Shown: positions 29,601-38,773 of the stretch, piece by piece | Layout: every line of letters begins with the position of its first letter | Numbering within the stretch: the first letter of the stretch is position 1 | NCBI GenBank assembly: GCA_019186985.1 | Contig: JABARQ010000047.1 | Location: 62,001-126,000, forward strand | Length of the DNA stretch: 64,000 nucleotides | Direction of reading: 5' to 3' | From: Prosthecobacter sp. | GTDB taxonomy: Bacteria > Verrucomicrobiota > Verrucomicrobiia > Verrucomicrobiales > Verrucomicrobiaceae | Translations under genes and position numbers: made by a program | The notes under the pieces: model-generated | What the model was told of the DNA's origin: nothing | The model's database searches: none | The model's input: only the letters and a program-made list of their open reading frames with translations

Positions 29601-30460
29601 GGATCCTTGCGCAGGGAGGTGACGATGAGGTCGTCCTGGGATGCGGTGATGACCTTGATGCTCTTGTGTCCGAGCTGGATGAGCTGACGCACCACGCCGG
29701 CGGAGAGAGGCTCGTAGGCACGCGCAACGATGAGCTCACCATCAAGGATGTCCTTGTAGAGGAGCTTGGAGGCGATCTCCTCCTCGGACAGACCTTCCTT
29801 GAGCTTCAGGTCCTCGATGTTGTAGAACAGGCGAAGGATTTCCTCATCCGTGGAATAGCCGATGACACGCAGGAGCGTCGTGGCGAGGAACTTGCGGCGG
29901 CGGCGGCGGCGGTCGAGGTAGACGTAAAGCAGGTCGTTGGTGTCGAACTGGACCTCAAGCCAGGTGCCGCGGTCAGGAATGATGCGGAAGCCGAACAGCC
30001 AGCGGCCGTTGAGATGCTGGGTGCTTTCGAAGCAGATGCCCGGCGAACGATGCAGCTGGGAGACAACGACGCGTTCGGCACCATTGATCACAAAGGTGCC
30101 GCGGTCGGTCATGAGGGGCACCTCACCCATGTAGACGCGCTCCTGCTTGGCACCGGCCTCCTCGCGGAGTTCAAACGTGACGTAGAGAGGGGCGCTGTAG
30201 GTCTCTGCCTCGCGGATGGCCTCCAGGGATGAGAGCTTGGGCTCGCCGATTTCGTAAAGCACGAAGTCGAGCGTCATCTTCTGGTCGTAGCTCTCGATGG
30301 GGAAGACCTCCTTGAAAACTGCCTGAAGGCCGACCTCCTTGCGCTTGGAAGGGAGGATGTTCTTCTGCAGAAACTCCTCATAAGACCGAAGCTGGATCTC
30401 GATCAGATTCGGCGGCTCGGCGACTTCGTGGATTTTTCCAAAGTTAGTGCGCTGGGACAT
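26606..30460 (-). CDS. rpoB: DNA-directed RNA polymerase subunit beta
   Basis: A 1284-residue beta subunit. The frame is open 24 codons farther upstream to a TTG through a run of seven prolines, but the ATG at 30458-30460 ([21 protein letters not shown]) matches the usual start. The rifampicin region is intact ([20 protein letters not shown] and [20 protein letters not shown]), as are [18 protein letters not shown] and the C-terminal [20 protein letters not shown] that contacts beta'. Conserved serine and histidine positions of the rifampicin pocket look wild-type by eye. It follows rplL after a 352-bp gap holding a long hairpin, the place where E. coli adjusts RNA polymerase against ribosomal protein output. 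Confidence 0.98.
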   Translation of the reverse strand: MSQRTNFGKIHEVAEPPNLIEIQLRSYEEFLQKNILPSKRKEVGLQAVFKEVFPIESYDQKMTLDFVLYEIGEPKLSSLEAIREAETYSAPLYVTFELREEAGAKQERVYMGEVPLMTDRGTFVINGAERVVVSQLHRSPGICFESTQHLNGRWLFGFRIIPDRGTWLEVQFDTNDLLYVYLDRRRRRRKFLATTLLRVIGYSTDEEILRLFYNIEDLKLKEGLSEEEIASKLLYKDILDGELIVARAYEPLSAGVVRQLIQLGHKSIKVITASQDDLIVTSLRKDPAKDEEEALKEIYRRLRPGDPPTVPNAKALVKRLFFDPKRYDLTRVGRYKLNQKLGLRTDTNVRVLDPNDVVSAMKYLFNLRAGEGLLDDIDHLGSRRVRAVGELLANQCRVGLARTERLVKERMTLFDVSMDVMTPGKLVNPKALAAVVRDFFARSQLSQFMDQINPLAELTHKRRLSALGPGGLNRDRAGFEVRDVHPSHYGRICPIETPEGPNIGLINSLGSYARINEFGFIETPYRPVKDGVVSDKIEYLTADQEENHYIAQANNVIGEDGRFVGNKVTVRYRGDFLEVEPTKPTLMDVSPKQIVSIAANLIPFLEHDDANRALMGSNMQRQGVPLLEAEAPLVGTGMEGKAARDSRAVIVADANGTVAAATADVIIITKDGNLPVSEKDFLANPAKSVKTDPDFGTYVYTLRKFGRSNAGTCINQRPLVRRGQKIKKGDVIADGPCTDQGELAIGKNMLVAFMPWNGYNFEDAIVISRRVSREDIYTSIHIEDFEVQARDTKLGPEEITRDIPNVGDEALKNLDQDGVVRIGAEVKPGDILVGKITPKSETELAPEERLLRAIFGEKAADVKDTSLRVPSGCAGIVMDVRIASRGNQNKGEEKEKLSPAEAKKQIKQIEEDYRTKKEDLTEQLTEKLSDILLNEKIPLDVVNGQTGEIIIGANKKITKTLLRKLAESYDSVEIDPSPIRNKIFDIIQSFEQKFADADMERERNLDRIETSEDGAADGVVKMVRVFVASKRKLSVGDKMAGRHGNKGVVATIVPEEDMPFLENGTPVDIVLNPLGVPSRMNVGQVLETHLGLAAKALGLKIATPVFDGIPESKIMEYVKEAKKVPGYEWMGLNGKSRLYDGRTGDPFNLDVVVGYIYMLKLGHLVADKIHARAVGPYSLVTQQPLGGKAQYGGQRFGEMEVWALEAYGAAYTLQELLTVKSDDVQGRTRIYEQIVKGDHALEAGTPESFNVLIKEMQSLGLDVKVHKRSSTQEAEIDVIERFSA

Positions 30461-30812
30461 AAGCGAGGTGGGGAGGCTACGGGGTGGCGGTGGCGGTGGG
30501 GGTGCGGAGCGGGGCTCCACGGAATCACTCAAAATTCGAAAGCCAGGCCGCCAGCCCGGGTTTCGAGGATATTGAGTGGAAAACGGGTGTCACCCGAGGT
30601 CAGGCAGCGGCTGCCACGACGTGGGGACTGGAAAAAAGAAAAGGATGACCGGCCTCCGGCAGCTTTCCCTGATCTCGAAGCGGAAGCTTTGAGAATCGGG
30701 CGGCTTGCGGGGGAGGTGACGGGCATCTGCGGGATTGGGAATGTCGGAAATGGAAGCTTTTTTCGTCCGGGCGCCGTCCGCACGGGAGCGGCGCCCGGTT
30801 GAAAAAAGGGAG
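30461..30812 (-). other. rplL-rpoB intergenic region
   Basis: This 352-bp gap is the longest inside the operon. It starts, four bases after the rplL stop, with a long symmetric hairpin (30757-30808). The remainder has several shorter inverted repeats (for example GGCAGC/GCTGCC near 30602-30614) and a C/G-rich stretch that would encode polyproline if rpoB began at the upstream TTG. I see no independent gene. A leader with processing or attenuation sites is the likely role. Confidence 0.55.
30757..30808 (-). promoter_or_regulatory. Long symmetric hairpin between rplL and rpoB (possible RNase III site or attenuator)
   Basis: Arms CTTTTTTC (30757-30764) and GAAAAAAG (30801-30808) enclose a perfect 10-bp stem CCGGGCGCCG / CGGCGCCCGG (30767-30776 with 30789-30798) and a 12-base loop, with one two-base internal mismatch. 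The U-rich arm pairs with an A-rich arm, so no free U tract follows the stem in either direction. This makes it a poor intrinsic terminator and a better double-stranded processing site. In E. coli the same gap holds an attenuator and an RNase III cut site. Confidence 0.6.
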
Positions 30813-31193
30813 TTACTTGATCTCCACTTTGGCGCCAGCAGCCTCGAGCTTCTTCTTGACCTCTTCGGCTTCTTCCTTCTTCACGCCTTCCTTGAGCTTG
30901 GCTCCGCCTTTTTCGACGAGGGCTTTGGCTTCGGCAAGGCCGAGACCGGCGACGACGTTGCGGACTTCCTTGATGACGGCGATCTTGTTTGCACCGCCTT
31001 CAACGAGGATCACGTCGAACTCGGTCTTCTCTTCAGCGGCAGGTGCGGCAGCCGCACCACCACCGCCACCAGCGGCAGCGACAGGAGCAGCAGCGCTCAC
31101 GCCCCACTTTTCTTCAAGGGTTTTGACGAGTTCAGAAACTTCGAGGACGGTCAAGCCGCTCAGGTCTTCAACGATTTTATTCAGGTCAGCCAT
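30813..31193 (-). CDS. rplL: 50S ribosomal protein L7/L12
   Basis: A 126-residue stalk protein. The start is the ATG at 31191-31193 ([16 protein letters not shown]); the frame upstream is open for 17 more codons but does not resemble the family. The N-terminal dimerisation/L10-binding helix, the Ala/Gly/Pro-rich hinge (about residues 38-55) and the factor-binding C-terminal domain ([36 protein letters not shown]) are all present. The leader lacks a Shine-Dalgarno sequence although this is normally the most abundant ribosomal protein. It lies 150 bp downstream of rplJ. Confidence 0.97.
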   Translation of the reverse strand: MADLNKIVEDLSGLTVLEVSELVKTLEEKWGVSAAAPVAAAGGGGGAAAAPAAEEKTEFDVILVEGGANKIAVIKEVRNVVAGLGLAEAKALVEKGGAKLKEGVKKEEAEEVKKKLEAAGAKVEIK

Positions 31194-31343
31194 GTTAGTA
31201 TGTGGTGTCGCCGTTTTCCGAAGCTTCGGTGGTTTTAAGAGCAAAAGCTTTTGCCCCGGCGAGGAACCATTGGGTGTTTGTGTTATCAGGCCGCGCGAAA
31301 CGCAGCCATCTGGTCAAAGGGGTCGGGTGTGATTTGCTGGAGG

Positions 31344-31838
31344 TTACTCTGCGGGTGCACCATCCTTCTCAGCCTTGGCCTTGAGGGCGCGGGCGAGAGC
31401 GGAGCCTGGAGCCTGGAGAACGCCAAGCAGCTGGGCATAGAGAACTTCACGGGAGGGCAGGTCGGCGAGGGCCTTGATAGTCGCAACGTCGAGCAGCTTG
31501 CCGTCGAGCACGCCCGCCTTGATGGCCGGCTTCTCAAACTCAGCAGCGAAGTTTTTGACAATCTTCGCGGTGGCAAAGATCTCTTGAACGCCGGTCACGA
31601 AGGCACTCTGGCCGGTGAGATGCTCACTCAGATCGCCAGGATAACCAGCTTTCTCAGCAGCTTTGCGAACGAGGTTGTTTTTGAAGACATGGATTTCAGC
31701 GCCAACGGAGCCGAGGCGCTTGCGAAGCTCGGCGAACTTATCGACCTTCAGGCCGGTGTAATCAACCACCAGCAGGAACGGCGAGGCGTTCACGCGGCGC
31801 AGGAGGTCTTCGATCAGCAGGGTTTTTTCAGCTTTCAT
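31344..31838 (-). CDS. rplJ: 50S ribosomal protein L10
   Basis: A 164-residue L10. The N-terminal rRNA/L11-site binding region (MKAEKTLLIEDLLRRVNASPFLLVVDYTGL) and ELRKRLGSVGAEIHVFKNNLVRKA are typical. The C-terminal helix that carries L7/L12 dimers ends in ALARALKAKAEKDGAP. L10 with L12 represses its own mRNA in E. coli; the gap upstream here is only 18 bp, so a long E. coli-like leader is absent. AGGAG lies 10 bases before the ATG, one of the few clear Shine-Dalgarno sequences in the window. Confidence 0.96.
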   Translation of the reverse strand: MKAEKTLLIEDLLRRVNASPFLLVVDYTGLKVDKFAELRKRLGSVGAEIHVFKNNLVRKAAEKAGYPGDLSEHLTGQSAFVTGVQEIFATAKIVKNFAAEFEKPAIKAGVLDGKLLDVATIKALADLPSREVLYAQLLGVLQAPGSALARALKAKAEKDGAPAE

Positions 31839-31856
31839 GATTCTGTGGCTCCTAGA

Positions 31857-32555
31857 TTAGAGTTTGACGTACCTGGACACATCAATGCGAAGCGCCGGGG
31901 ACATGGTGGAGGCAAGCGTGATGCTGTGAATGTACTTGCCCCTGGCGGAGGCGGGCTTGGCGCGGACGATGGCGTCGATGAGGGCGGTGCCGTTCTCGAC
32001 CAGGGCCTTGCTCTCAAACTGAACCTTGCCGATGGTGCTGGCGATGTTGCCGTTCTTGTCGAGCTTGAAGTCAACGCGGCCGGCCTTGACGTCCTTGACG
32101 GCTGAGGCGGTGTCATCGGTGACGGTGCCGGTCCTGGGGTTGGGCATGAGACCGCGGGGACCGAGCTGCTTGCCGAGCTTACGAACTTCGTTCATCGCGG
32201 CAGGGGTGGCGATGGCGACATCGAAATCCATCATGCCGTCCTTCACCTTGGCGATGAGGTCTTCGTAGCCGACGATGTCGGCGCCGGCGGCCTTGGCGGC
32301 CTCAGCGGCGGCGCCAACGGCGAAAACGGCGACGCGGACCGTCTTGCCGGAGCCGTTGGGCAGGGGGCAGGTGCCACGGATCATCTGGTCGCCCTTCTTG
32401 GGATCGACTCCCATGTGAAAGGACAGGGTGACGGTCTGATTGAATTTTGTTCCCGGGAGCTTGCGGATCAGCTCCGCCGCCTCGTCAAGGGTGAACGACT
32501 TGCCCGCCGGAATCATTTCGGCGGCCTTCTTGTAGCGTTTGCTTCGTATTTGCAT
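31857..32555 (-). CDS. rplA: 50S ribosomal protein L1
   Basis: A 232-residue L1 of normal length that binds the mobile stalk of 23S rRNA and helps release deacylated tRNA. The N-terminus SKRYKKAAEMIPAGKSFTLDEAAELIRK and the signature around KLGKQLGPRGLMPNPRTGTV (residues about 125-145) are diagnostic. It ends GKYIHSITLASTMSPALRIDVSRYVKL. It is 47 bp downstream of rplK and 18 bp upstream of rplJ, so rplK-rplA-rplJ is a compact unit. Confidence 0.97.
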   Translation of the reverse strand: MQIRSKRYKKAAEMIPAGKSFTLDEAAELIRKLPGTKFNQTVTLSFHMGVDPKKGDQMIRGTCPLPNGSGKTVRVAVFAVGAAAEAAKAAGADIVGYEDLIAKVKDGMMDFDVAIATPAAMNEVRKLGKQLGPRGLMPNPRTGTVTDDTASAVKDVKAGRVDFKLDKNGNIASTIGKVQFESKALVENGTALIDAIVRAKPASARGKYIHSITLASTMSPALRIDVSRYVKL

Positions 32556-32602
32556 GGTGTTGTGCAGTGTTGGCGAACGGGGACCGTTCTCCTGCGTTGG
32601 GG

Positions 32603-33028
32603 TTAATCGATGATTTCAATGCCCATCTGGCGGGCGGTTCCGGCCATGATGCGGGAGGCGCGCTCAAGGTCCGTCGTGTTCAGGTCGGCAAGCTTGGCCT
32701 TGGTGGCTTCGAGAAGCTGGGCCTTGGTGATCTTGGCCACCTTCTTCTTGTTCGCCTCGCCGGAGCCCGAGGCGATGTTGGCGACCTTCTTGAGAAGGTT
32801 CGAAGCCGGGGGCTGCTTGGTGATGAAGGTGAAGGACTTGTCCTTGTAGACGGTGATGACGGTGGGAAGCACATCACCGCCAAGCTTCTGGGTGGCGGCG
32901 TTGAACTCCTTGCAGAACGCCATGATGTTCACCCCAGCCTGACCGAGGGCAGGGCCGATGGGAGGAGCAGGGTTGGCGGCGCCAGCCTTGATCTGGAGCT
33001 TGATTTGTTTGACGATTTCTTTGGCCAT
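32603..33028 (-). CDS. rplK: 50S ribosomal protein L11
   Basis: A 141-residue L11 that binds the GTPase-associated region of 23S rRNA. The N-terminal domain ([29 protein letters not shown]) and the rRNA-binding C-terminal domain ([37 protein letters not shown]) are intact. The Pro residues of APPIGP that matter for thiostrepton binding are present. The gene follows nusG by 61 bp. Confidence 0.97.
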   Translation of the reverse strand: MAKEIVKQIKLQIKAGAANPAPPIGPALGQAGVNIMAFCKEFNAATQKLGGDVLPTVITVYKDKSFTFITKQPPASNLLKKVANIASGSGEANKKKVAKITKAQLLEATKAKLADLNTTDLERASRIMAGTARQMGIEIID

Positions 33029-33089
33029 GGGCGGGGGTTCTTAGCTTGTGGTTGATTGAAAGGCGGGGTTGTCGGGTGAAGAGAAAGGC

Positions 33090-33671
33090 TCAGGAGGCCT
33101 CCTCCGCCTTTTCAACCTGCCAGTATTCGAGGTCCACCGGCGTGGAGCGCCCGAAAATGTTGACGGAGACGCGCAGGATGCCGCGCTCAGGGTCAATTTC
33201 CTCAATTTGGCCGTTCTGGCTTTCGAACGGACCGTCGGTGACACGAACGTTGTCGCCCACATTGAAGGCGATCTTGGGCACAGCCCCCTCCTCCTTGTCG
33301 CGGAGCTGGGCAAGCAGGCCCTCGACATCCCTGGGACGAAGGGGGATCGGATGATCCTTGGCTCCGGCGAAGTTCAGCACGCCGTCGGTCTCCTTCACGA
33401 AGTACCAGGTCTTGTCGATCAGACGGTTGTGCTCATCCAGGAGGTGGCAGTTCATGATGACGTAGCCCGGGAAAAACTTCCGGTTGCTCTCCGTCTTCTT
33501 GCCTTTCTTGACCTCCGACACGCGTTCCGTCGGGACCAGCACGTTGAAAATGAAATCCCCCATCTCCTCCGTCTGGATGCGGCGGGTCATGGAATCTTTG
33601 ACCTTGTTCTCAAGGCCGGCACGGACGTGGATGACATACCACTGGTCACGGGGGGCAGGAATGGCTCCCAT
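33090..33671 (-). CDS. nusG: Transcription termination/antitermination factor NusG
   Basis: A 193-residue NusG. The N-terminal domain begins QWYVIHVRAGLENKVKDSM and binds the RNA polymerase clamp; the C-terminal KOW domain contains FNVGDNVRVTDGPFESQNG (about residues 130-148), which contacts Rho or S10. The spacing between domains includes PRDVEGLLAQLRDKEEGAVP. It lies between secE and rplK as in most bacteria, 48 bp from secE. Confidence 0.97.
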   Translation of the reverse strand: MGAIPAPRDQWYVIHVRAGLENKVKDSMTRRIQTEEMGDFIFNVLVPTERVSEVKKGKKTESNRKFFPGYVIMNCHLLDEHNRLIDKTWYFVKETDGVLNFAGAKDHPIPLRPRDVEGLLAQLRDKEEGAVPKIAFNVGDNVRVTDGPFESQNGQIEEIDPERGILRVSVNIFGRSTPVDLEYWQVEKAEEAS

Positions 33672-33719
33672 AGGTTCGAAGGGGGACGAAAAGGGGTTGG
33701 GTGGCGGGTGGAAACCGGA

Positions 33720-33944
33720 TCACATCCCGGTGAGCCAGGCAGTCAGGGCATCAAAGGCCTTGCGGAAGGAGAAGTCGAAGAAGGCGACGAACCCGCCAAG
33801 CAGGATCATGGCGATGAAGACCACGATGGTCGAGTCATTCAGCTCCTTGTACTTGGCAAACCCCTTTTCCTTGGGGTCCCAGGGCCAGGTGGCCTTGCGC
33901 AGTTCAATGACGACTTCGTTCCAATAGGCGATGATGCGGCTCAT
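33720..33944 (-). CDS. secE: Preprotein translocase subunit SecE
   Basis: A 74-residue single-span SecE. The amphipathic segment VVIELRKATWPWDPKEKG contains the conserved KATWP motif, followed by one membrane helix (TIVVFIAMILLGGFVAFFDF) and a short periplasmic tail. It holds the SecYEG channel together. It is encoded between tRNA-Trp and nusG, the usual PVC order. Confidence 0.95.
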   Translation of the reverse strand: MSRIIAYWNEVVIELRKATWPWDPKEKGFAKYKELNDSTIVVFIAMILLGGFVAFFDFSFRKAFDALTAWLTGM

Positions 33945-33997
33945 GAAGAGAGGGGACGTGATTCAGGTTGGACACTGTCCGCTTGGATCGAAGAAGG

Positions 33998-34073
33998 TGG
34001 CAGGCCAGGAGGGACTCGAACCCCCAACCGACGGTTTTGGAGACCGCTACTCTACCAATTGAGCTACTGACCT
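33998..34073 (-). tRNA. tRNA-Trp (anticodon CCA), CCA end encoded
   Basis: On the minus strand, acceptor arms AGGTCAG and CTGGCCT pair with one G-T pair. The D loop has AATTGGTAGAG, the anticodon stem GCGGT/ACCGT frames CTCCAAA (anticodon CCA), and the T arm has GGGTTCGAGTCCC. The discriminator is G and CCA follows at 33998-34000. Confidence 0.98.
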
Positions 34074-34156
34074 GTGAAACCTTTGAACCTTCGAAAAGCA
34101 GGATGGCTGACTCTGACGCGTTTGTAAAGCCCGCTTTGCCACCAGGGATGATGAGA

Positions 34157-34195
34157 CCGCCGCAGGGGCCGGGGATGCTCCTCCCCCTGCGGCGG
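34157..34195 (-). terminator. Strong hairpin downstream of tuf
   Basis: A perfect 12-bp stem CCGCCGCAGGGG / CCCCTGCGGCGG (34157-34168 with 34184-34195) with a 15-base loop lies about 30 bases after the tuf stop on the minus strand. No T tract follows, so it may be a partial terminator, a 3' stabiliser for tuf mRNA, or a processing signal that releases tRNA-Trp from the transcript. Confidence 0.45.
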
Positions 34196-34222
34196 CTCAG
34201 ACAAGCGAACCTACTAGCGCAA

Positions 34223-35407
<1,185 letters not shown>

Positions 35408-35486
35408 GTTGGAGTGAGGGGTTGTGCGCTTGGGTCTGGTTCGTTTGTCGTGAAACGGAAACTCCGGGCGCGGTTCGGCGCTGGCA

Positions 35487-35561
35487 TGGAGCTGTTGAAG
35501 GGACTTGAACCCTCGACCTCGTCCTTACCAAGGACGTGCTCTACCACTGAGCTACAACAGC
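35487..35561 (-). tRNA. tRNA-Thr (anticodon GGU), CCA end encoded
   Basis: On the minus strand, acceptor arms GCTGTTG and CAACAGC pair perfectly. The D loop has AGTGGTAGAG, the anticodon stem CGTCC/GGACG frames TTGGTAA (anticodon GGT), and the T arm has GGGTTCAAGTCCC. The discriminator is T and CCA is encoded at 35487-35489. It lies 79 bp upstream of tuf and is probably cotranscribed. Confidence 0.97.
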
Positions 35562-35685
35562 GTTGACCGGCGGCGATCCACGAGGGAATCTCCTCCTCAT
35601 TCGACAACAAAACCGAGGCACACAAACCCCTTGGCTTTCGTCAAGGGTCATACACCCCGGTCTGGTTCCCGAAAAAGTGAGCGCG

Positions 35686-35713
35686 AAGCTAGGGTGATTA
35701 CCTGGGCTGTCAA
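35686..35713 (-). promoter_or_regulatory. Putative promoter of the tRNA-Thr/tuf operon
   Basis: A perfect -35 hexamer TTGACA is read on the minus strand at 35708-35713. A weak -10 TAGCTT lies at 35686-35691, 16 bases away. The pair stands about 120 bases upstream of tRNA-Thr in an otherwise gene-free segment. Confidence 0.42.
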
Positions 35714-35768
35714 AAGGTATTTCGAGTCCTTGAAAGTTTTTCACTTCAAGGTCGTCAGCAGCCAAAAT

Positions 35769-37262
35769 TCACTCACTTCGGAGATCATAACAGATCAAAC
35801 GCGGCCCCGATTTGCGGTCCAAGCCCTCCGCCTGCTGGCGCACATAAAGCAGGCCATTGCTAAGAACCGGCAGACTCCAGGTGTTTAACGCATAGAATAA
35901 CTGTGCTTTTTGTAATTCCTCGCATTTTTGAGGCGTCATTTTCAGCCAGTGCAGGCTGCCGGTTTCGCCCAGGCACAAAAAGTCCTCGTCCACCCTCAAA
36001 AGACTGGCCCTCAGGATGCTCAGGCCCACTGGCTGGGAACGCCCCAGGATGGCGGAAAGCTTGCTGTCCTGCCACTCGATGTTGCGGCTCCAGAGTTCCA
36101 CGCCGCTGTCTGCGTTCACACAAACCAGCCGGGAGTTGTTCTCCCTTTCGCCGTCAATGGCATACAGGTGACCCTGATAATAAAGGGGTGTCATCCAGTG
36201 GCAGGCGATTTTTTTCGACTGCCAGATCTCCCGAGCCTTGTAGGTGGGGTCAAATTCGACCATGACTCCGCCAATGGGCCGGTTTTTGGGGTAGCAGGTG
36301 GTGATGAAAACCCTGTTTTTCCCTGGAATGACCACCGGACTGCTGCCCGTGGCCTGGATGTATTCCTCATGACGCCAGGGGAAACGGTCATGAAGGGTGC
36401 CGGTGGCAGGGTCGATGCACAATAGTCCGCCGGTGGCGGGGTCACTTTCGCCTCCAGCATAGACAAGCACCTTGGTCTTCCCATGCAGGCTGGCCAGTAC
36501 AGGGGAGGCATAACTGGCGCCCCATTCGTCCTCAATCCTCCATCTTTCCTGGCCGGTCCGGAGGTCAAAGGCCGCCACGCTCACCCCCTTGGTGGCAAGT
36601 TTCCGGGCACGTTCCCCACGATCCTCGAAGCCGTCAAAGGCCTCCGCCTTTCCGCCGACGTTCACGATGACGAGATCCTCGACCACCAGCGGCGATGAAC
36701 CTGCACCAAAGAAGTCCTGGGGAACATGGTATTCCGAGCGCAGGTCGTGCTGCCAGGCCTGGTCGCCAGTTTTAAGGTCGAAGGCTGTCAGCCGGGAGGT
36801 CACGCCCAGGGTGATGACGTAGCCATCAGCAATCACAGGGCTGCCGCGCGGGCCGTTGCTGAAACCGTAGCGATCCTGGTATTCGACGGCATAGTCCCGG
36901 GCCCAGAACCGCCTGCCAGTCTCCCGATGCAGGCATTCGACAGTCTCCTTCCGGTCCAGTGAGTGGAAGATGACACAATAATCGCCGCTCACCGCCGGAG
37001 ACGTGTACCCCTCCCCCATCGCCACCTCCCAAACGGGCTTCGGCCCGCCCTCCGGCCAGCTTTTGAGCAACGGCTTCTCCCTGCTTGAGCAATCATCCTG
37101 CGGGCCGAGCACGCGTGGCCAGTCACTGGTGACCGCCCCCTTGGCCAGCGGACGGGGGGCGGCATGAAAGGTCAGGCGGTCAAAGGTCTCGGGCTCACCC
37201 GCTGCACACATGTCAGCCAGGGACAGGCACAGCAGCAAAATCAGTCTCGACGGATTCCTCAT
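35769..37262 (-). CDS. Exported PQQ-like beta-propeller repeat protein (A)
   Basis: A 497-residue exported protein with a signal peptide (MRNPSRLILLLCLSLADMCAAG). Eight-bladed PQQ_2 propeller repeats cover most of the chain, each with the A-x-D-x-x-T-G-x-x-x-W tryptophan-docking pattern (TAFDLKTGDQAWQHDL, AAFDLRTGQERWRIED, VCVNADSGVELWSRNI). Propellers of this class appear both as true quinoprotein dehydrogenases and as non-enzymatic scaffolds. Here the Ca- and PQQ-binding residues of dehydrogenases are not evident, so a scaffold role is more likely. The 5' end faces the Dabb lipoprotein gene, with only 23 bp between the divergent start codons. It is a paralogue of the product encoded at 39822-41381. 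Confidence 0.88.
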   Translation of the reverse strand: MRNPSRLILLLCLSLADMCAAGEPETFDRLTFHAAPRPLAKGAVTSDWPRVLGPQDDCSSREKPLLKSWPEGGPKPVWEVAMGEGYTSPAVSGDYCVIFHSLDRKETVECLHRETGRRFWARDYAVEYQDRYGFSNGPRGSPVIADGYVITLGVTSRLTAFDLKTGDQAWQHDLRSEYHVPQDFFGAGSSPLVVEDLVIVNVGGKAEAFDGFEDRGERARKLATKGVSVAAFDLRTGQERWRIEDEWGASYASPVLASLHGKTKVLVYAGGESDPATGGLLCIDPATGTLHDRFPWRHEEYIQATGSSPVVIPGKNRVFITTCYPKNRPIGGVMVEFDPTYKAREIWQSKKIACHWMTPLYYQGHLYAIDGERENNSRLVCVNADSGVELWSRNIEWQDSKLSAILGRSQPVGLSILRASLLRVDEDFLCLGETGSLHWLKMTPQKCEELQKAQLFYALNTWSLPVLSNGLLYVRQQAEGLDRKSGPRLICYDLRSE

Positions 37263-37285
37263 GTCCGCCCAGACTAAAGACCCTC

Positions 37286-37690
37286 ATGAAAAACGCCACC
37301 GCCATCTTCAGCCTCGCCATCCTTTCCCTGCTCGCCTCGTGCACGACCTGTCCCATGGGACATCAAACCACCGCCGCAGGCAAGGTGGAGCATGTGGTGC
37401 TCATCTGGTTGAAAAAGCCTGGAGACAAGGCAGGCCGGCAGAAGGTTGTGGACACGGCCAAGATGTTTCAGGCGGAAATCCGGGAAATCCAGCATCTCAG
37501 CGTCGGCACCCCCCTGCCCAGCGATCGTACGGTGGTGGACGACAGCTTTGATGTCGGCCTCGTGATGCGCTTTGCCAGCCCGGCTGACCTCGGCACCTAC
37601 GAGAAGCATCCGGTGCATGTGAAGGCGGTGAAGGAAATCCTGCAGCCGCTGGCCGCCAAACTGCTTGTTTACGACATCGTGGCTCACTGA
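37286..37690 (+). CDS. Lipoprotein with stress-responsive Dabb (A/B barrel) domain
   Basis: A 134-residue protein with a lipoprotein signal (SLAILSLLASCTT, Cys about 19). It is followed by a single Dabb ferredoxin-like domain: KVEHVVLIWLKKPGD, then LSVGTPLPSDRTVVDDSFDVGLVMRF, then YEKHPVHVKAVKEI and LLVYDI, which match the family order. Dabb domains usually form cytoplasmic dimeric barrels; here the domain is anchored outside the cytoplasm. Its ligand is unknown. It is divergent from the PQQ-propeller gene and convergent with the DUF502 gene. Confidence 0.87.
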   Translation: MKNATAIFSLAILSLLASCTTCPMGHQTTAAGKVEHVVLIWLKKPGDKAGRQKVVDTAKMFQAEIREIQHLSVGTPLPSDRTVVDDSFDVGLVMRFASPADLGTYEKHPVHVKAVKEILQPLAAKLLVYDIVAH

Positions 37691-37700
37691 ACGTCCCCGA

Positions 37701-38669
37701 TCAGGGCTTGCGCCAGGAAAGGGCGCCCAGCAGACGTCTTCCGGCCGAACGCTCCGCCACGAGCTGGGTGCCTTCGCGTTCGCTGCCAGAGAGGATGTCG
37801 GGGTCTCCGGAATCAAAATCCTCCGCACGCGGCAGACCTTCCGGAAGCTCCTGGCCCGCCAGGAGCGCCCCTGCATCCCCAGGTTCAATCGCCGCTTCCT
37901 CGACCGTGACCGCAGGCAGTTTGGCGTGAATGTCGGGCTTTTCCGCCGGGGCGGCGAGCCTGGACGGCACCACGAGGCCGCCGGAGAAGATGAGCTTCAT
38001 CGCATCCTCCACAGTCAGCGGTGCATCCGTCAGCTGTTCCAGCGGCACCACGAGCAGGAGGCCCGTCATGGGGCTCAGGGCTCCCGGCACAAACACGGCG
38101 GCCAGCACCTTGTTCTTTTCGGGGTCCAGGTACTGCCCGGTCACAAAACCCAGCATCTTCATCTCGGCGGCCGGGTAGTCGACGTAGACGACGCGCTTGA
38201 AGTTCTGCCTGCCTCCCAGGCCTTTGAACCCGTCGATCACCTGCTTCATCATCCTGTAGATGAAGGAGGCCACCGGCACTCGCATGAACAAACGGTCGAC
38301 CGCCGCAACCACCCTGCCCCCCAGGACATGGGTCGCCATCAGGCCCAGGGCGACGAAAACGGCCACGGGAATCAGAACCCCTGCCAGGTTCACGACATGC
38401 CGGTAGGCCTCCCCTGAAGGATCCACCACCATCCTGCCCTCGGCCTGGTTGATCTTGTTCGCCAGAAACTGGATCGCAGGCTCGCTCCACCCATGCAGCA
38501 GCTGGTAGACGTTGTTCAGCACCCAGAACGTGATCAGAAGGGGCAGCGCGACCGCCAGCCCGGCAAAAAATTTGTTACGCAGCCAGACAAACGGGCTGCG
38601 GGGCGTGATGGGGGAGACTGGAGCCGGAGGAGGCATGCTGAAACTGGATACGCCGGCAGACTCGCTCAT
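37701..38669 (-). CDS. DUF502 integral membrane protein
   Basis: A 322-residue inner-membrane protein. The DUF502 core spans about residues 25-240, with a first membrane helix at NKFFAGLAVALPLLITFWVL and a second at AGVLIPVAVFVALGLMATHVLG. A conserved region IYRMMKQVIDGFKG, then FKRVVYVDYP and GALSPMTGLLLVVPLEQL, follows, and then a hydrophilic tail of about 80 residues. Function is not established for the family. The gene is divergent from pdhB, with about 104 bp between start codons. Confidence 0.9.
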   Translation of the reverse strand: MSESAGVSSFSMPPPAPVSPITPRSPFVWLRNKFFAGLAVALPLLITFWVLNNVYQLLHGWSEPAIQFLANKINQAEGRMVVDPSGEAYRHVVNLAGVLIPVAVFVALGLMATHVLGGRVVAAVDRLFMRVPVASFIYRMMKQVIDGFKGLGGRQNFKRVVYVDYPAAEMKMLGFVTGQYLDPEKNKVLAAVFVPGALSPMTGLLLVVPLEQLTDAPLTVEDAMKLIFSGGLVVPSRLAAPAEKPDIHAKLPAVTVEEAAIEPGDAGALLAGQELPEGLPRAEDFDSGDPDILSGSEREGTQLVAERSAGRRLLGALSWRKP

Positions 38670-38773
38670 GTGACGCCTTGTTCAATGCCTGCTTCCAGTC
38701 CGGGTGCTCTTTCCCGCCCTTGACTCCCGGGCTTCCGCCGCCGAAGAAAAGCCTCCCCTCCCCCATCCCCAAG

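Noticed and set aside
26564-30232. Plus-strand frame of 1222 codons opposite rpoB
   Set aside because: Antisense shadow of a certain gene, with no signature and repeated Val/Leu/Asp/Gly strings.
30461-30532. Upstream TTG start of rpoB giving a polyproline N-terminus
   Set aside because: The ATG at 30460 matches the usual RpoB start; the polyproline stretch comes from a repetitive GGTGGC-rich leader.
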